The position numbers and the translations under genes were made by a program. The notes beneath the pieces were generated by a model that saw nothing but the letters and a program-made list of their open reading frames with translations, was not told the origin of the DNA and did no database searches. From the NCBI GenBank assembly GCA_050298555.1, contig JBNKUL010000050.1, positions 19,635 through 83,634 of the forward strand: a DNA stretch of 64,000 nt. Reading direction: 5' to 3'. Positions 27,667 to 38,923 of this stretch are shown here, one piece after another (the stretch's first letter is position 1; each line of letters begins with the position of its first letter). This DNA is from JAPHSX01 sp050298555. Its GTDB lineage: Bacteria > Pseudomonadota > Gammaproteobacteria > Thiohalomonadales > Thiohalomonadaceae.

Positions 27667-28887
27667 CTACTCCAACTCCGCAATCTCCCGATCCCGCATC
27701 CCCAGCAGATAGAGGATCCCGTCCAGCCCCAGGGTGGCGATGGAGTGTCGGGCCTGCTCCTTAACGATGGGCTTGGCGTGGAAGGCGATGCCAAGGCCGG
27801 CGATGGAGAGCATCGGCAGGTCGTTGGCGCCGTCGCCGACGGCGATGACCTGCTCCAGCGAAATACCCTCCTGCTCGGCGATTTGGCGCAGCAGTTTGGC
27901 CTTCATCTGGCCATCGACGATGTCGCCCTTGACCTTGCCGGTGAGTTTGCCGTTTTCGAAGTCAAGCTGGTTGGCGTAGACGTAGTCGATGCCGAGCTTC
28001 TCCTTCAGATAGTTGGCGAAGTAGGTGAAACCACCGGAGAGGATCGCGACCTTGTAGCCGAAGTGGCGCAGGTGTTTGATCAGACGCTCTGCGCCATCGG
28101 TGATCGGCAAGCTCTCTGCGATCTCGGCAAGCACCGACTCCTCCATCCCTTCGAGCAGGGCCATGCGGCGGCGGAACGACTCGGAGAAGTCGATCTCACC
28201 GCGCATCGCCGACTCGGTGATCTCGGCAACCTGGTCACCGACACCGGCGACCTTGGCCAGCTCGTCGATCACCTCGGCCTGAATCAGGGTGGAGTCCATA
28301 TCGAAGCAGACCAGGCGGCGCGAACGGCGGTAGAGGTTGTCCTCCTGAACCGCGACGTCGAGGTCCATCTGCTGGGAGATCTGCAGGAATTCACCGTGCA
28401 TGGCGGCGATGTCCTTCACCTCGCCGCTCAGCGAAATCTGCATCGAGGCGGCGCGCTGCTCTTCCGGCTTTTGCAGGGTCTGGCGGCCGGAGAGACGGGT
28501 GATTTGGTCGATATTGCAGCCCTGCTCGGCCACCACCTCGGAGACACGGGCCAGGTGCTTGGAGGAGATCTGACGGCCCAGCAGGGTGACGATATGGCGC
28601 GGCCTGCCCTGGGCGGCGACCCAGTGCTCGTACTCCTCCTCGGAGACGGGGGTAAATCTAATATTCAGGTGTAGCTCGTGTCCCTTGAACAGCAGCTCTT
28701 TGAACACCGGGCAACCGGCCTGATCGGGCGGTATCTCCACCATCATGCCGAGCGAAAGGGTGTCGTGAATCACCGACTGGCCGATATCGAGCACGGTGAC
28801 GTCGTAGTTGGCGAGAATGGCGGTAAGTTGCGCGGTAAGGCCGGGGCGGTCCTGACCGCTGACGGTAACGAGGATAATCTCTTTCAT
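27667..28887 (-). CDS. serB: Phosphoserine phosphatase with N-terminal ACT domains
   Basis: 406 residues. N-terminal tandem ACT-type region (about 1-180; VTVSGQDRPGLTAQLTAIL, then RQISSKHLARVSEVVAEQGCNID) joined to a HAD phosphatase with nucleophile motif CFDMDSTLIQAE, SGGFTYFANYL, and the Mg site VGDGANDLPMLSIAGLGIAFHAKP. It removes phosphate from L-phosphoserine, the last step of serine synthesis; the ACT part probably senses serine. The start at 28887 (MKEIILVTVSGQDRPG) fits the family; a longer frame to 28959 gives an implausible basic leader. Its divergent neighbour's downstream DUF1015 gene family often occurs with serine biosynthesis genes. Confidence 0.96.
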   Translation of the reverse strand: MKEIILVTVSGQDRPGLTAQLTAILANYDVTVLDIGQSVIHDTLSLGMMVEIPPDQAGCPVFKELLFKGHELHLNIRFTPVSEEEYEHWVAAQGRPRHIVTLLGRQISSKHLARVSEVVAEQGCNIDQITRLSGRQTLQKPEEQRAASMQISLSGEVKDIAAMHGEFLQISQQMDLDVAVQEDNLYRRSRRLVCFDMDSTLIQAEVIDELAKVAGVGDQVAEITESAMRGEIDFSESFRRRMALLEGMEESVLAEIAESLPITDGAERLIKHLRHFGYKVAILSGGFTYFANYLKEKLGIDYVYANQLDFENGKLTGKVKGDIVDGQMKAKLLRQIAEQEGISLEQVIAVGDGANDLPMLSIAGLGIAFHAKPIVKEQARHSIATLGLDGILYLLGMRDREIAELE

Positions 28888-29034
28888 GATCTGTGGGGGA
28901 GTGTATTGCCGATAGAAGTGGCGCGAATAATAGCAGATGCGGGCCCCACCCCGCCTCAACTGCCATACGCTATTGCGTGGCGATCAGCCATCGCGCAGGA
29001 TAGGGCCACAATAAAAATCCAGGAAAAAACGCCC

Positions 29035-29598
29035 GTGAAGAGAGTTATCGCCCCACTGCTTGTCCTCGCCGCCCTCTTGCCGCTGCATGCCGTCGCCGAG
29101 CCGTCGCCGACACTGATGGAGGCGATTAGCCGTAACTGGCTCTGCGCTAAACTACCAAACAGCAATGGTGAGCTGCTCTGCACCGCCAGGGACCGCGACA
29201 CCCACCACTGGTTCCACCTCGCCCCCTACGGCGAGTTCCATCTGCTGCAGAACACGCCGGACTACGGCGGCACCATCGTCACACTACTCCCCTCGCCTGA
29301 CGGCGCCCTGCTGGCGGTCGCTGCCGGCGAGGAGGGGCACCCTCTATTCACGGTCTATGCCCTGCCCCCCCTGCTACAGGAGAAAACCAGCCCGGAACTC
29401 TTTAGCCGGGGCGTTTACCCCGGCAGCGCCGGGCTGGAGTGCTGGCATGAGGGCAGGCTGATTGTCGGCAGCGATCAAGATCTTGAGCAGGGTTGGCACC
29501 TGGGCGATTACCCAGAGAACCACTACCGCTTCTATGCCGTCGACATCAAAACCGGCAAAACCGCCCACCTGAGCGGAAGCCCTTGCCCTCCCGAGTAG
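29035..29598 (+). CDS. Secreted hypothetical protein
   Basis: 187 residues from a GTG start with AGGA ten bases before. Sec signal VKRVIAPLLVLAALLPLHAVA, cleavage expected near AVAEPSP. The mature part has WLCAKLPNSNGELLCTARD, a pair of cysteines that could bridge, and repeated strands such as HHWFHLAPYGEFHLLQ, GTIVTLLPSPDGALLAVAAGEEGHPLFTVYAL and LECWHEGRLIVGSDQDL, which read like blades of a small beta-propeller. Ends CPPE. No family recognised. It is divergent from serB and followed after 72 bases by the DUF1015 gene. Confidence 0.65.
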   Translation: MKRVIAPLLVLAALLPLHAVAEPSPTLMEAISRNWLCAKLPNSNGELLCTARDRDTHHWFHLAPYGEFHLLQNTPDYGGTIVTLLPSPDGALLAVAAGEEGHPLFTVYALPPLLQEKTSPELFSRGVYPGSAGLECWHEGRLIVGSDQDLEQGWHLGDYPENHYRFYAVDIKTGKTAHLSGSPCPPE

Positions 29599-29670
29599 GC
29601 GCCATTGACCTTCGACACTCGCTGGTTTCCAATAGGCCCACAATTCATAAGATAAATATAAGGAGTCATC

Positions 29671-30912
29671 ATGTCGTTAATCCGCCCCTTCGCCGGTCTG
29701 CGCCCTGCCCCCGGCCGTGCCGCCGACGTCGCCGCCCCGCCCTACGATGTACTAAATAGCGCCGAGGCGCGGGTGCGGGCCGAGGGCCGCCCCTGGAGCT
29801 TCCTCCACATCTCCAAACCGGAGATAGACCTGCCGGAGGGGACCGATCCCTACGACGCCAGCGTCTACGCCAAGGGCAAGGAGAACTACGACAAGATGCT
29901 GGCAGAGGGGGTACTGGTACAGGACGACAAGCCCTGCTACTACCTCTACCGCCTGATCATGGGTGGGCACCAGCAGGTCGGCCTGGTGTGTGGCGCCTCG
30001 GTGCCTGACTACGACACCAACCGCATCCGCAAGCACGAATTCACCCGCCCCGATAAAGAGGACGACCGGGTGCGCCAGGTCGACACCCTCAACGCCCAGA
30101 CCGGTCCGGTGTTCCTCACCTACAAACACGACGCCACCATCGATGCGCTGGTGGAGCGTGTGACCGCCGGGGCACCGGAGGTCGACATCACCGCCGACGA
30201 CGGCGTACAGCACGCCATCTGGCCGGTAACCGACGATGCCGACATCGACACCATCACCCGTACCTTCGATGCGATGGAGGCCATCTATATCGCCGACGGC
30301 CACCACCGCTCCGCCGCCGGCTCCCGCGTCGCCGCAATGCGCAGGGAGGCCAACCCCAACCACACCGGTGATGAGTCCTACAATTACTTCCTCTCCGTGG
30401 TCTTCCCCGATAACCAGATGATGATCCTCGACTACAACCGGGTTATCACCGACCTCAACGGCCTCTCTGAGGAGGAGCTGCTAAGCAAGATCGGCGAGAG
30501 CTTCACCATCAGCGAAGCAAGCGAAGCGGTAAAGCCGGCGGCCAACCGCGAGTTCGGCATGTACCTGGGCGGTAAGTGGTACAAACTGACCATTAACGAC
30601 GACCTGGTACCCGCCAACGACCCGGTGGGACAGCTCGACGTCAGCCTGCTGGCCAACAACCTCATCGCCCCCATCCTCGGCATCAGCGACCCGCGCCGCG
30701 ACAAGCGCATCGACTTCGTCGGCGGCATTCGCGGTCTGCAGGAGCTGGAGCGCCGCGTCGACAGCGGCGAGATGGCGGTCGCCTTCTCCCTCTTCCCCAC
30801 CCGCATGGACCAGTTGATGAGCGTGGCCGATGCCAATGAGGTAATGCCGCCCAAATCGACCTGGTTCGAGCCCAAGCTGGCGGATGGACTGGTGTCACAT
30901 GTGTTGGACTGA
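29671..30912 (+). CDS. DUF1015 family protein
   Basis: 413 residues beginning MSLIRPFAGLRPAPGRAADVAAPPYDVLNSAEAR, the characteristic opening of DUF1015 (FAGLRP...VAAPPYDV). Further typical blocks are GTDPYDASVYAKGKENYDKMLAEGVL, RIRKHEFTRPDKEDDRV, the conserved IYIADGHHRSAAG and the C-terminal FSLFPTRMDQLMSVADANEVMPPKSTWFEPKLADGLVSHVLD. AGGAG lies 6 bases before the ATG. Soluble, function not established; family members often neighbour serA/serC/serB, consistent with serB nearby, so a link to serine metabolism is likely but unproven. Histidines in DGHHR suggest a nucleotide- or metal-binding active site. Confidence 0.9.
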   Translation: MSLIRPFAGLRPAPGRAADVAAPPYDVLNSAEARVRAEGRPWSFLHISKPEIDLPEGTDPYDASVYAKGKENYDKMLAEGVLVQDDKPCYYLYRLIMGGHQQVGLVCGASVPDYDTNRIRKHEFTRPDKEDDRVRQVDTLNAQTGPVFLTYKHDATIDALVERVTAGAPEVDITADDGVQHAIWPVTDDADIDTITRTFDAMEAIYIADGHHRSAAGSRVAAMRREANPNHTGDESYNYFLSVVFPDNQMMILDYNRVITDLNGLSEEELLSKIGESFTISEASEAVKPAANREFGMYLGGKWYKLTINDDLVPANDPVGQLDVSLLANNLIAPILGISDPRRDKRIDFVGGIRGLQELERRVDSGEMAVAFSLFPTRMDQLMSVADANEVMPPKSTWFEPKLADGLVSHVLD

Positions 30913-31352
30913 TTAGGCGCCGAATGGCCGGTCACGGCCTCGGGTGAGCTCAACTCCTTCAGGATAGGCTTGGCGAGTGTCTTGCCAAGCTCGTCACCCC
31001 ACGGCTCAATGTTGTTAATCTTCTCTCCTCTAATACCCGGCAGAATTACATCACTGGCACAAAAATGTTACATGCCTGGAGGGGAGAGGCCCCTCTCCAT
31101 TATTACCTCCCGCACGGCCCTCAACTGACACCTGCGGATGCCCAAAAAGAGGGCGTCACATATATTTGATCTATCCGTGTTCTCATACTATTTATATGCA
31201 TTCAGTAGGTAACTTCGAAGTAACACGCCTGTCACATGACGATGATAATAGTGTGACGATACATAGAGCTTGCCCTACACCCAATTGAGCAATTTCCACG
31301 CGACGCCGTTTTACCATGCAAGGCGGGGCGCCAACGATAATGGAAGCCTGGA
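30913..31352. other. Intergenic region before the glycogen operon
   Basis: 440 bases. The left part carries an antisense pgi-like remnant (separate entry). A palindrome GGAGAGG-CC-CCTCTCC at 31083-31098 may help end DUF1015 transcription. An inverted repeat GTCACA-N15-TGTGAC at 31231-31257 with an AT-rich centre (GATAATAG) lies about 100 bases before glk and could be part of the glycogen operon promoter/operator. The rest is AT-richer than the flanking genes and shows no reading frame. Confidence 0.5.
30925..31049 (-). pseudogene. Remnant resembling the C-terminus of glucose-6-phosphate isomerase
   Basis: On the minus strand a frame reads VILPGIRGEKINNIEPWG then DELGKTLAKPILKELSSPEAVTGHSAPNQ. 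It aligns by eye with the conserved end of Pgi (INSFDQWGVELGK-LA-I-PEL...HD-STN). Upstream the frame meets a stop within a few codons, and there is no remainder of the enzyme. Downstream it runs into antisense of DUF1015 without the usual ending. This looks like what is left of a pgi gene once next to glk. The similarity rests on about 30 residues read by eye, so it may be chance. Confidence 0.45.
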
Positions 31353-32345
31353 GTGAACCTGATAGCCGGTGATATTGGCGGAACCAAGAGCTGGCTCGCC
31401 CTCCTTGCCAACGACGGGGACGGAGAGCTACAACTGCGTTTCGAGCGGCGCTATCAAAGCAACGACTTTAACAGCGCCACGGCCCTCTTGAGCCGCTTTA
31501 TCAGCGATGCGCATGTGGCGGACACCCCGATAGAGCGTGCCGTACTCGCCCTCCCCGGCCCCATCAACGCCGGACAGTGCCGGCTGACCAATCTCGACTG
31601 GGTCGTCGACCAACAGGAAGAGCAGTCCAGGCTGGCCATTCCCGAGGTCACCCTGGTGAACGATTTTCAGGCCTCCTCCGCCGGTATCGCCACCCTGGAT
31701 GAGCAGGCACTGGTGCGACTCAACCAGGCCCGCAGCACCCCTCAGGGGGTGCGCGTTATCACCGGTGCCGGGACGGGGCTGGGCCTTTCATGGATGCAGT
31801 GGCACAACGGGGCCTACCACAGCTATGCCACCGAGGGGGGGCATATCGACTTTGCCCCAACCAACCGGCAACAGTCTGAACTGCTGCAGTACCTCTACAG
31901 GGAGCATGAATATGTCCCATATGAGCGCCTGCTCTGCGGCCGGGGGCTGGAGACCCTGCATCAATTCGTCACCTCACGCGACACTCCCCAGCTGCAGGGT
32001 AGCCATCAGCGGTCGGACGCCGCAACGGTTACGCAACTGGCCGCACAGGGCGACGATGCGGCAGTGGCGGCGGTAGAACTGTTCATAGCGATCTACGGTG
32101 CCTGGGTTGGCAACCTTGCCCTGCTCTATCGTCCCAGCGGCGGGCTCTATATCGCAGGTGGGATGGCGGCAAAGATGGCCTCATGGATGCAGTCGGATAA
32201 CTTCATCGCGGCCTGCTATAACAAGGGGAGGATGTCGGAGCTGGTCCGGCAGACCCCGATCTACCTGGTCACCAACGAACGCCTCGGCCTGCAGGGTGCG
32301 ATCGCCATCGCAGTTGGCAAAATTCGTAGCAAGGAGAAGAGATGA
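31353..32345 (+). CDS. glk: Glucokinase
   Basis: 330 residues from GTG 31353. Glk phosphorylates free glucose with ATP to glucose-6-phosphate. Motifs of the proteobacterial Glk family (E. coli type, not ROK with its zinc site): GDIGGTKSWLALL at the N-terminus, LALPGPI, LVNDFQASSAGI with the catalytic Asp, GAGTGLGLSWM and EGGHIDFAPTN, and GGLYIAGGMAAK. It opens a seven-gene glycogen operon; its stop codon overlaps the glgC start (ATGA). Glucose released by MalQ and the GH57 enzyme during glycogen breakdown would be its substrate. Confidence 0.93.
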   Translation: MNLIAGDIGGTKSWLALLANDGDGELQLRFERRYQSNDFNSATALLSRFISDAHVADTPIERAVLALPGPINAGQCRLTNLDWVVDQQEEQSRLAIPEVTLVNDFQASSAGIATLDEQALVRLNQARSTPQGVRVITGAGTGLGLSWMQWHNGAYHSYATEGGHIDFAPTNRQQSELLQYLYREHEYVPYERLLCGRGLETLHQFVTSRDTPQLQGSHQRSDAATVTQLAAQGDDAAVAAVELFIAIYGAWVGNLALLYRPSGGLYIAGGMAAKMASWMQSDNFIAACYNKGRMSELVRQTPIYLVTNERLGLQGAIAIAVGKIRSKEKR

Positions 32346-33649
32346 GCAGCAATAACAACGGCACGGAAAACAACCACCGTTACTATATCGAGCCAAAGAT
32401 GGTCACGGAGCTGACCCGTAACACCCTGGTTCTTATCCTTGCGGGTGGTCGTGGTTCGCGTCTTCAGGAGCTGACCGAATGGCGCGCCAAGCCTGCGGTT
32501 CCCTTTGGGGGCAAATACCGTATCATCGACTTTGCCCTCTCCAACTGCGTTAACTCGGGATTGAGACGTATCGGCGTGCTGACGCAGTACAAGTCCCACT
32601 CCCTTATCCGTCACCTGCAACGCGCCTGGAGCTTTATGCGCTCTGAGATCGGCGAGTTCGTCGAGATCCTGCCGGCACAACAGCGCACCGTAAAGGAGCA
32701 CTGGTACCAGGGGACGGCCGACGCCCTGTTTCAAAATATCGACATCATGAAGCGCCACAACCCCAGCTACGTCATGGTACTGGGTGGTGATCACATCTAT
32801 ACCATGGACTACTCGGAGATGCTGATTCACCACGTACAGAGCGGCGCCGACTTCACCGTTGGCTGCATCGAGGTACCACGCGAGGAGGCGCGCGGATTCG
32901 GTGTGATGTCGGTCGACGATAAGATGAGGATCACGCGCTTTAGCGAAAAGCCGGATGAGCCCGAGACCATTCCGGGCAAGCCTGACAGGGCCCTCGCCTC
33001 GATGGGCATCTATGTCTTCTCCACCGAGTTTCTCTACAACGCGCTGATGGAGGATGATGAAGACGACCTGTCATCGCACGATTTCGGCAAGGACATCATC
33101 CCCGCCAAGATCGCCAGCGCCAATGCCATTGCCTTCCCCTTTCGCAACGATGATGGTGAACCCGCCTACTGGCGCGACGTGGGCACCGTGGAGTCCTACT
33201 GGAGGGCCAATATGGAGCTATGCGGCGTCAACCCAGAACTCAACCTCTACGACCGCAGCTGGCCCATCTGGACCTACCAGACGCAAAACCCGCCGGCCAA
33301 GTTCATCTTCGACAACGACAATATGCGCGGCCAGGCCAACGATTCACTCATCTCGGCCGGTTGCATCATCTCAGGCGCCCAGATCAAGCGCTCGGTGATC
33401 TTCTTCTCCACCACTGTGCAGAACCACAGCACCATTAAGGACAGCGTTATCCTGCCCAAGGTCTCCATCGGCGAGAACTGCCGCCTCAGCCGCGTCATCA
33501 TCGATAAGGGGTGTGAGATCCCCGACAACACGGTGATTGGCGAAGACCTCGAAGAGGACGCCAAACGCTACCACGTCACCCCGGAGGGGCTGGTGCTGGT
33601 CACACCGAAGATGCTGGGACAGCACCTCTATAGCCTGGAATTTGATTGA
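32342..33649 (+). CDS. glgC: Glucose-1-phosphate adenylyltransferase
   Basis: 435 residues. Makes ADP-glucose from glucose-1-phosphate and ATP, the committed step of bacterial glycogen synthesis. Motifs: nucleotide loop LILAGGRGSRLQELTEWRAKPAVPFGGKYRIIDFALSNCVNSGLRRIGVLTQYKSHSLIRH; catalytic Asp in VLGGDHIYTMDY; glucose-1-P site FSEKPDEP; a C-terminal left-handed beta-helix (ISAGCIISGAQIKRSVIF, DSVILPKVSIGENC). The N-terminal tail (about 25 residues) precedes the first beta strand and holds the usual allosteric region. Starts 4 bases before the glk stop and its stop is one base into the next ATG. Confidence 0.97.
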   Translation: MSSNNNGTENNHRYYIEPKMVTELTRNTLVLILAGGRGSRLQELTEWRAKPAVPFGGKYRIIDFALSNCVNSGLRRIGVLTQYKSHSLIRHLQRAWSFMRSEIGEFVEILPAQQRTVKEHWYQGTADALFQNIDIMKRHNPSYVMVLGGDHIYTMDYSEMLIHHVQSGADFTVGCIEVPREEARGFGVMSVDDKMRITRFSEKPDEPETIPGKPDRALASMGIYVFSTEFLYNALMEDDEDDLSSHDFGKDIIPAKIASANAIAFPFRNDDGEPAYWRDVGTVESYWRANMELCGVNPELNLYDRSWPIWTYQTQNPPAKFIFDNDNMRGQANDSLISAGCIISGAQIKRSVIFFSTTVQNHSTIKDSVILPKVSIGENCRLSRVIIDKGCEIPDNTVIGEDLEEDAKRYHVTPEGLVLVTPKMLGQHLYSLEFD

Positions 33650-35367
33650 TGGGCAGCACGCCACTCAACCTCGCCCTCTGCTGGCACATGCACCAGCCCT
33701 ACTACAGGGAGGGTATCGACGGCAGCTATGTTCTACCGTGGGTCTACCTGCATGCGATAAAAGACTACAGTGATATGGCGGCCCATCTGGAGCGACACCC
33801 GCAGATGCGGCTCACCGTAAACTTCGCCCCGGTCTTGCTGCAGCAGATTGATGACTACGCCGCCAAACTGGCTAGCTACCTGGAGCATGGTAATGAAATG
33901 GCCGACCCGCTGTTGAACCTGCTGGCCGGCAACACCCCCATACCCGATGACAACGAGCAAAGGGTGCAGTTGATCAGTGATTGTCAGCGCTGCAACGCCA
34001 CCACCATGATCACCCCCTACCCCGGCTTTGAGTCACTGGTCACACTGGGCAACCAGGCGGTCGAGCTCCACGCCTCCCACACGGAGCCCCTGCTCGACTA
34101 CCTGAATGAGCAGTACTTTATCGACCTGCTGGTCTGGTACCACTGGTCGTGGCTGGGTTACTCCCTGAAGCAGACCCCGGCGGCACAGCGGCTGCGGGAA
34201 AAGGCGCACCACTACGATATGGCCGATCGGCGCCAACTGCTGGAGATGATGCACGACTGCCTCGCCAACCTGCTGCCCCGATACCGGGCACTGGCCGAGA
34301 GCGGCCAGATCGAGCTATCGATGACCCCCTATGGCCACCCCATCGTGCCCCTGCTCAACGACTTTAACAATATGGCCTGCGCACAGCCGCACGCCTCCCC
34401 CCCCGAGTCCGCCAGCTACCCCGGCGGCGTGGCGCGCTCCAACTGGCACATGGAGCAGGGGATGGCGGTATTCCAGCAACACTTTGGCCAACCGCCCCAT
34501 GGGGTGTGGCTCTCCGAGGGGGGCATCAGCCCCGACGCCCTGGAGCTGTTGCAGCAACACCACATCCGCTGGACCGCCTCCGGCGAGGGGGTGTGGCGCC
34601 ACAGCATGCAGCGCTGCGGACTGGAGGTCGAAGGGGAGGAACAGCGGCGCGCCCTGTTTATGCCCAACCGCTACCGCGACAACAGCGTACGTATCTTTTT
34701 TCGCGACGACGGCCTCTCGGACCTCATCGGCTTTGTCTACAGCGGCTGGAACGCCACCGACGCGGTGGCCGACTTTATCCAACACCTGCTCAACATCGCC
34801 GACCTCCTTGGCGAGGAGGCCGACAAGCATGTGGTCTCAGTGATCCTCGATGGCGAGAATGCCTGGGAGTACTACCCCGACAACGGCTTCCACTTTCTCG
34901 ACCAGCTCTATGCCGCCCTTAGCCAGCACGAGCGCATCAACCCCCTCACCCCGAACTCCGCAAGCCACGCCCTGGAGGCAACCCAGCTGCAGGCGTTCTG
35001 CCCCGGCAGCTGGGTTTACGGCTCCTTCTCCACCTGGATAGGTCATGACGAAAAGAACCGCGCCTGGGACTACCTGGTGGAGGCAAAGCACGCCTATGAC
35101 CGCATCATGCAGGGCGATACCCTGTCAGCCGAACAGCGTGAAAAGGCCAGCCGCCAACTGGCCATCTGCGAGGGCTCGGACTGGTTCTGGTGGTTCGGCG
35201 ATCACAACCCGGCCGATAGCGTCAGCGACTTTGACCGGCTGTTCCGCCTGCAGTTGCGCCAGCTCTACCAGCTGCTCGGCGAAGCCGCGCCGGTCACCCT
35301 GGACGTTCCTCTCTCCCGCGGTGGCGGCCATGCGGAAAACGCCGGGACCATGCGCAGAAATGTCTGA
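33649..35367 (+). CDS. Glycoside hydrolase family 57 protein (alpha-glucan acting)
   Basis: 572 residues; ATG overlaps the glgC stop by one base (TGATG). GH57 motifs are visible in order: motif 1 ALCWHMHQPYY, SWLGYS, motif 2-like TPYGHPIVPLL, the catalytic nucleophile region GVWLSEGGISPDALELL, and the acid/base region ILDGENAWEYYPDNG. The C-terminal helical part with DWFWWFGDHN is typical of the alpha-amylase / 4-alpha-glucanotransferase branch. Cytosolic, no signal. It should hydrolyse or rearrange alpha-1,4 linkages of glycogen or maltodextrins; GH57 branching activity is also possible, although a GH13 GlgB is encoded two genes away. It overlaps malQ by 8 bases. Confidence 0.9.
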   Translation: MGSTPLNLALCWHMHQPYYREGIDGSYVLPWVYLHAIKDYSDMAAHLERHPQMRLTVNFAPVLLQQIDDYAAKLASYLEHGNEMADPLLNLLAGNTPIPDDNEQRVQLISDCQRCNATTMITPYPGFESLVTLGNQAVELHASHTEPLLDYLNEQYFIDLLVWYHWSWLGYSLKQTPAAQRLREKAHHYDMADRRQLLEMMHDCLANLLPRYRALAESGQIELSMTPYGHPIVPLLNDFNNMACAQPHASPPESASYPGGVARSNWHMEQGMAVFQQHFGQPPHGVWLSEGGISPDALELLQQHHIRWTASGEGVWRHSMQRCGLEVEGEEQRRALFMPNRYRDNSVRIFFRDDGLSDLIGFVYSGWNATDAVADFIQHLLNIADLLGEEADKHVVSVILDGENAWEYYPDNGFHFLDQLYAALSQHERINPLTPNSASHALEATQLQAFCPGSWVYGSFSTWIGHDEKNRAWDYLVEAKHAYDRIMQGDTLSAEQREKASRQLAICEGSDWFWWFGDHNPADSVSDFDRLFRLQLRQLYQLLGEAAPVTLDVPLSRGGGHAENAGTMRRNV

Positions 35368-36715
35368 TTCTCCGCTAAAGGAGCGCATGGCCGGGGTACT
35401 GCTACACCCCACCTCCCTGCCGTCCGGGCAGCTGGACGACGCCTTTGCCTGGCTCGACTACCTGGCCACTGCAGGAGTCAGGGTGTGGCAGGTGCTGCCG
35501 CTGGGTGCGCCCCATGCCGGCCTCTCCCCCTACGACTGCCTCTCCGCCTTCGCCATGAACCCGGCCCTGCTGGAATCTTCACAACTGCCGCCGGCCCACT
35601 CGGCCGATCCGGAGTTTGCCCTGTGGCGTGCGCAGGAGTCTCACTGGCTGGAGGACTACGCCCTCTTCACCCTGCTAAAGCGCCTGCACCACAACCAGGC
35701 GTGGTACCACTGGCCGGTGGAGCACAAGTTCCGCCATAGCGAGACACTGGAGCACTTCCGCCAGACCGAGGCGCAAGCGCTGCTGACCATCGAGTGGCAA
35801 CAGTACGAGCTACACAGCTACTGGCTGAAGATACGCCACTATGCCAAACAGCGCGGCATCCACCTGTTTGGCGACATGCCCATCTACATTGCCCATGACA
35901 GCGCCGATGTCTGGGCAAACCGTGAGCGCTTCCTGCTCGATGCGGACGGTATGCCAACGGTGGTGACCGGCGTCCCCCCCGACTACTTCTCCGAGACAGG
36001 GCAACGCTGGGGTAACCCCCACTACAACTGGGAGCTGATGCAACAGCAGGGATTTCAGTGGTGGCTACAGCGCCTGCACCACCACTTTGCCCTCTTTGAT
36101 ATCGTGCGCATCGATCACTTCCGCGCCCTTGAGGCGGCCTGGATGATCGACGCCGGGTGCGAAACCGCTATCGACGGCCACTGGCATGCGACCCCCGGCG
36201 ACGCCATGCTGCAGGTGCTGCAGCAGGAAATGGGAGAGATCCCCCTGGTCGCCGAGGACCTGGGCACCATCACCAAGGCGGTCACGGCACTGAGAAAGAA
36301 ATACCGGCTACCGGGAATGGCGGTGCTGCAATTCGCCTTCGACCACTTTGACGACAATCCGCACAAACCGCACAACATCACCAATGACCGCGTGGTCTAT
36401 ACCGGCACCCACGATAACGATACCACCCGCGGCTGGTTCAGTGAGCTCGATAGCACGACGCAGGAGAGGGTACTGCACGAGCTGAAAATCACTGAGGCTG
36501 AGCGGGTGGTCGACGCACTTATCGATACCGCATTGGGCAGTGCAGCCAATCTGGCTATCATACCGTTGCAGGATCTACTCCAGCTCGGTTCCGAGAGTCG
36601 TATGAATAGACCGGGTACCATGGAGAACAATTGGCGCTGGCAATTCAGCTGGTCGCAACTGACGGCGGAGCTTGCAGCCTCACTGCGGCAGCGCAGCAAG
36701 GCAGCAAACCGCTAA
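35360..36715 (+). CDS. malQ: 4-alpha-glucanotransferase (amylomaltase, GH77)
   Basis: 451 residues, shorter than E. coli MalQ (about 690) and lacking its N-terminal extension, as in compact GH77 enzymes. Motifs: PTSLPSG, PLGAPHAGLSPYDCLSAFAMNP, nucleophile FDIVRIDHFRALEAAW, acid/base PLVAEDLGTITKAV, and VVYTGTHDNDTTRGWF. Disproportionates maltodextrins from phosphorylase action so GlgP can continue, giving free glucose for Glk. The start at 35360 (MSDSPLKERM) overlaps the preceding gene by 8 bases; a longer frame to 35045 only reads through that gene. Confidence 0.95.
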   Translation: MSDSPLKERMAGVLLHPTSLPSGQLDDAFAWLDYLATAGVRVWQVLPLGAPHAGLSPYDCLSAFAMNPALLESSQLPPAHSADPEFALWRAQESHWLEDYALFTLLKRLHHNQAWYHWPVEHKFRHSETLEHFRQTEAQALLTIEWQQYELHSYWLKIRHYAKQRGIHLFGDMPIYIAHDSADVWANRERFLLDADGMPTVVTGVPPDYFSETGQRWGNPHYNWELMQQQGFQWWLQRLHHHFALFDIVRIDHFRALEAAWMIDAGCETAIDGHWHATPGDAMLQVLQQEMGEIPLVAEDLGTITKAVTALRKKYRLPGMAVLQFAFDHFDDNPHKPHNITNDRVVYTGTHDNDTTRGWFSELDSTTQERVLHELKITEAERVVDALIDTALGSAANLAIIPLQDLLQLGSESRMNRPGTMENNWRWQFSWSQLTAELAASLRQRSKAANR

Positions 36716-36726
36716 TAAAACAGAGA

Positions 36727-38898
<2,172 letters not shown>

Positions 38899-38923
38899 AC
38901 CGGGAATAAAATAAGAGACAATA

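Noticed and set aside
31231..31257. CRP-type site before the glycogen operon
   Set aside because: The half-sites are in the reverse order (TCACA...TGTGA) and 15 bases apart, unlike the TGTGA-N6-TCACA consensus; kept only as an inverted repeat.
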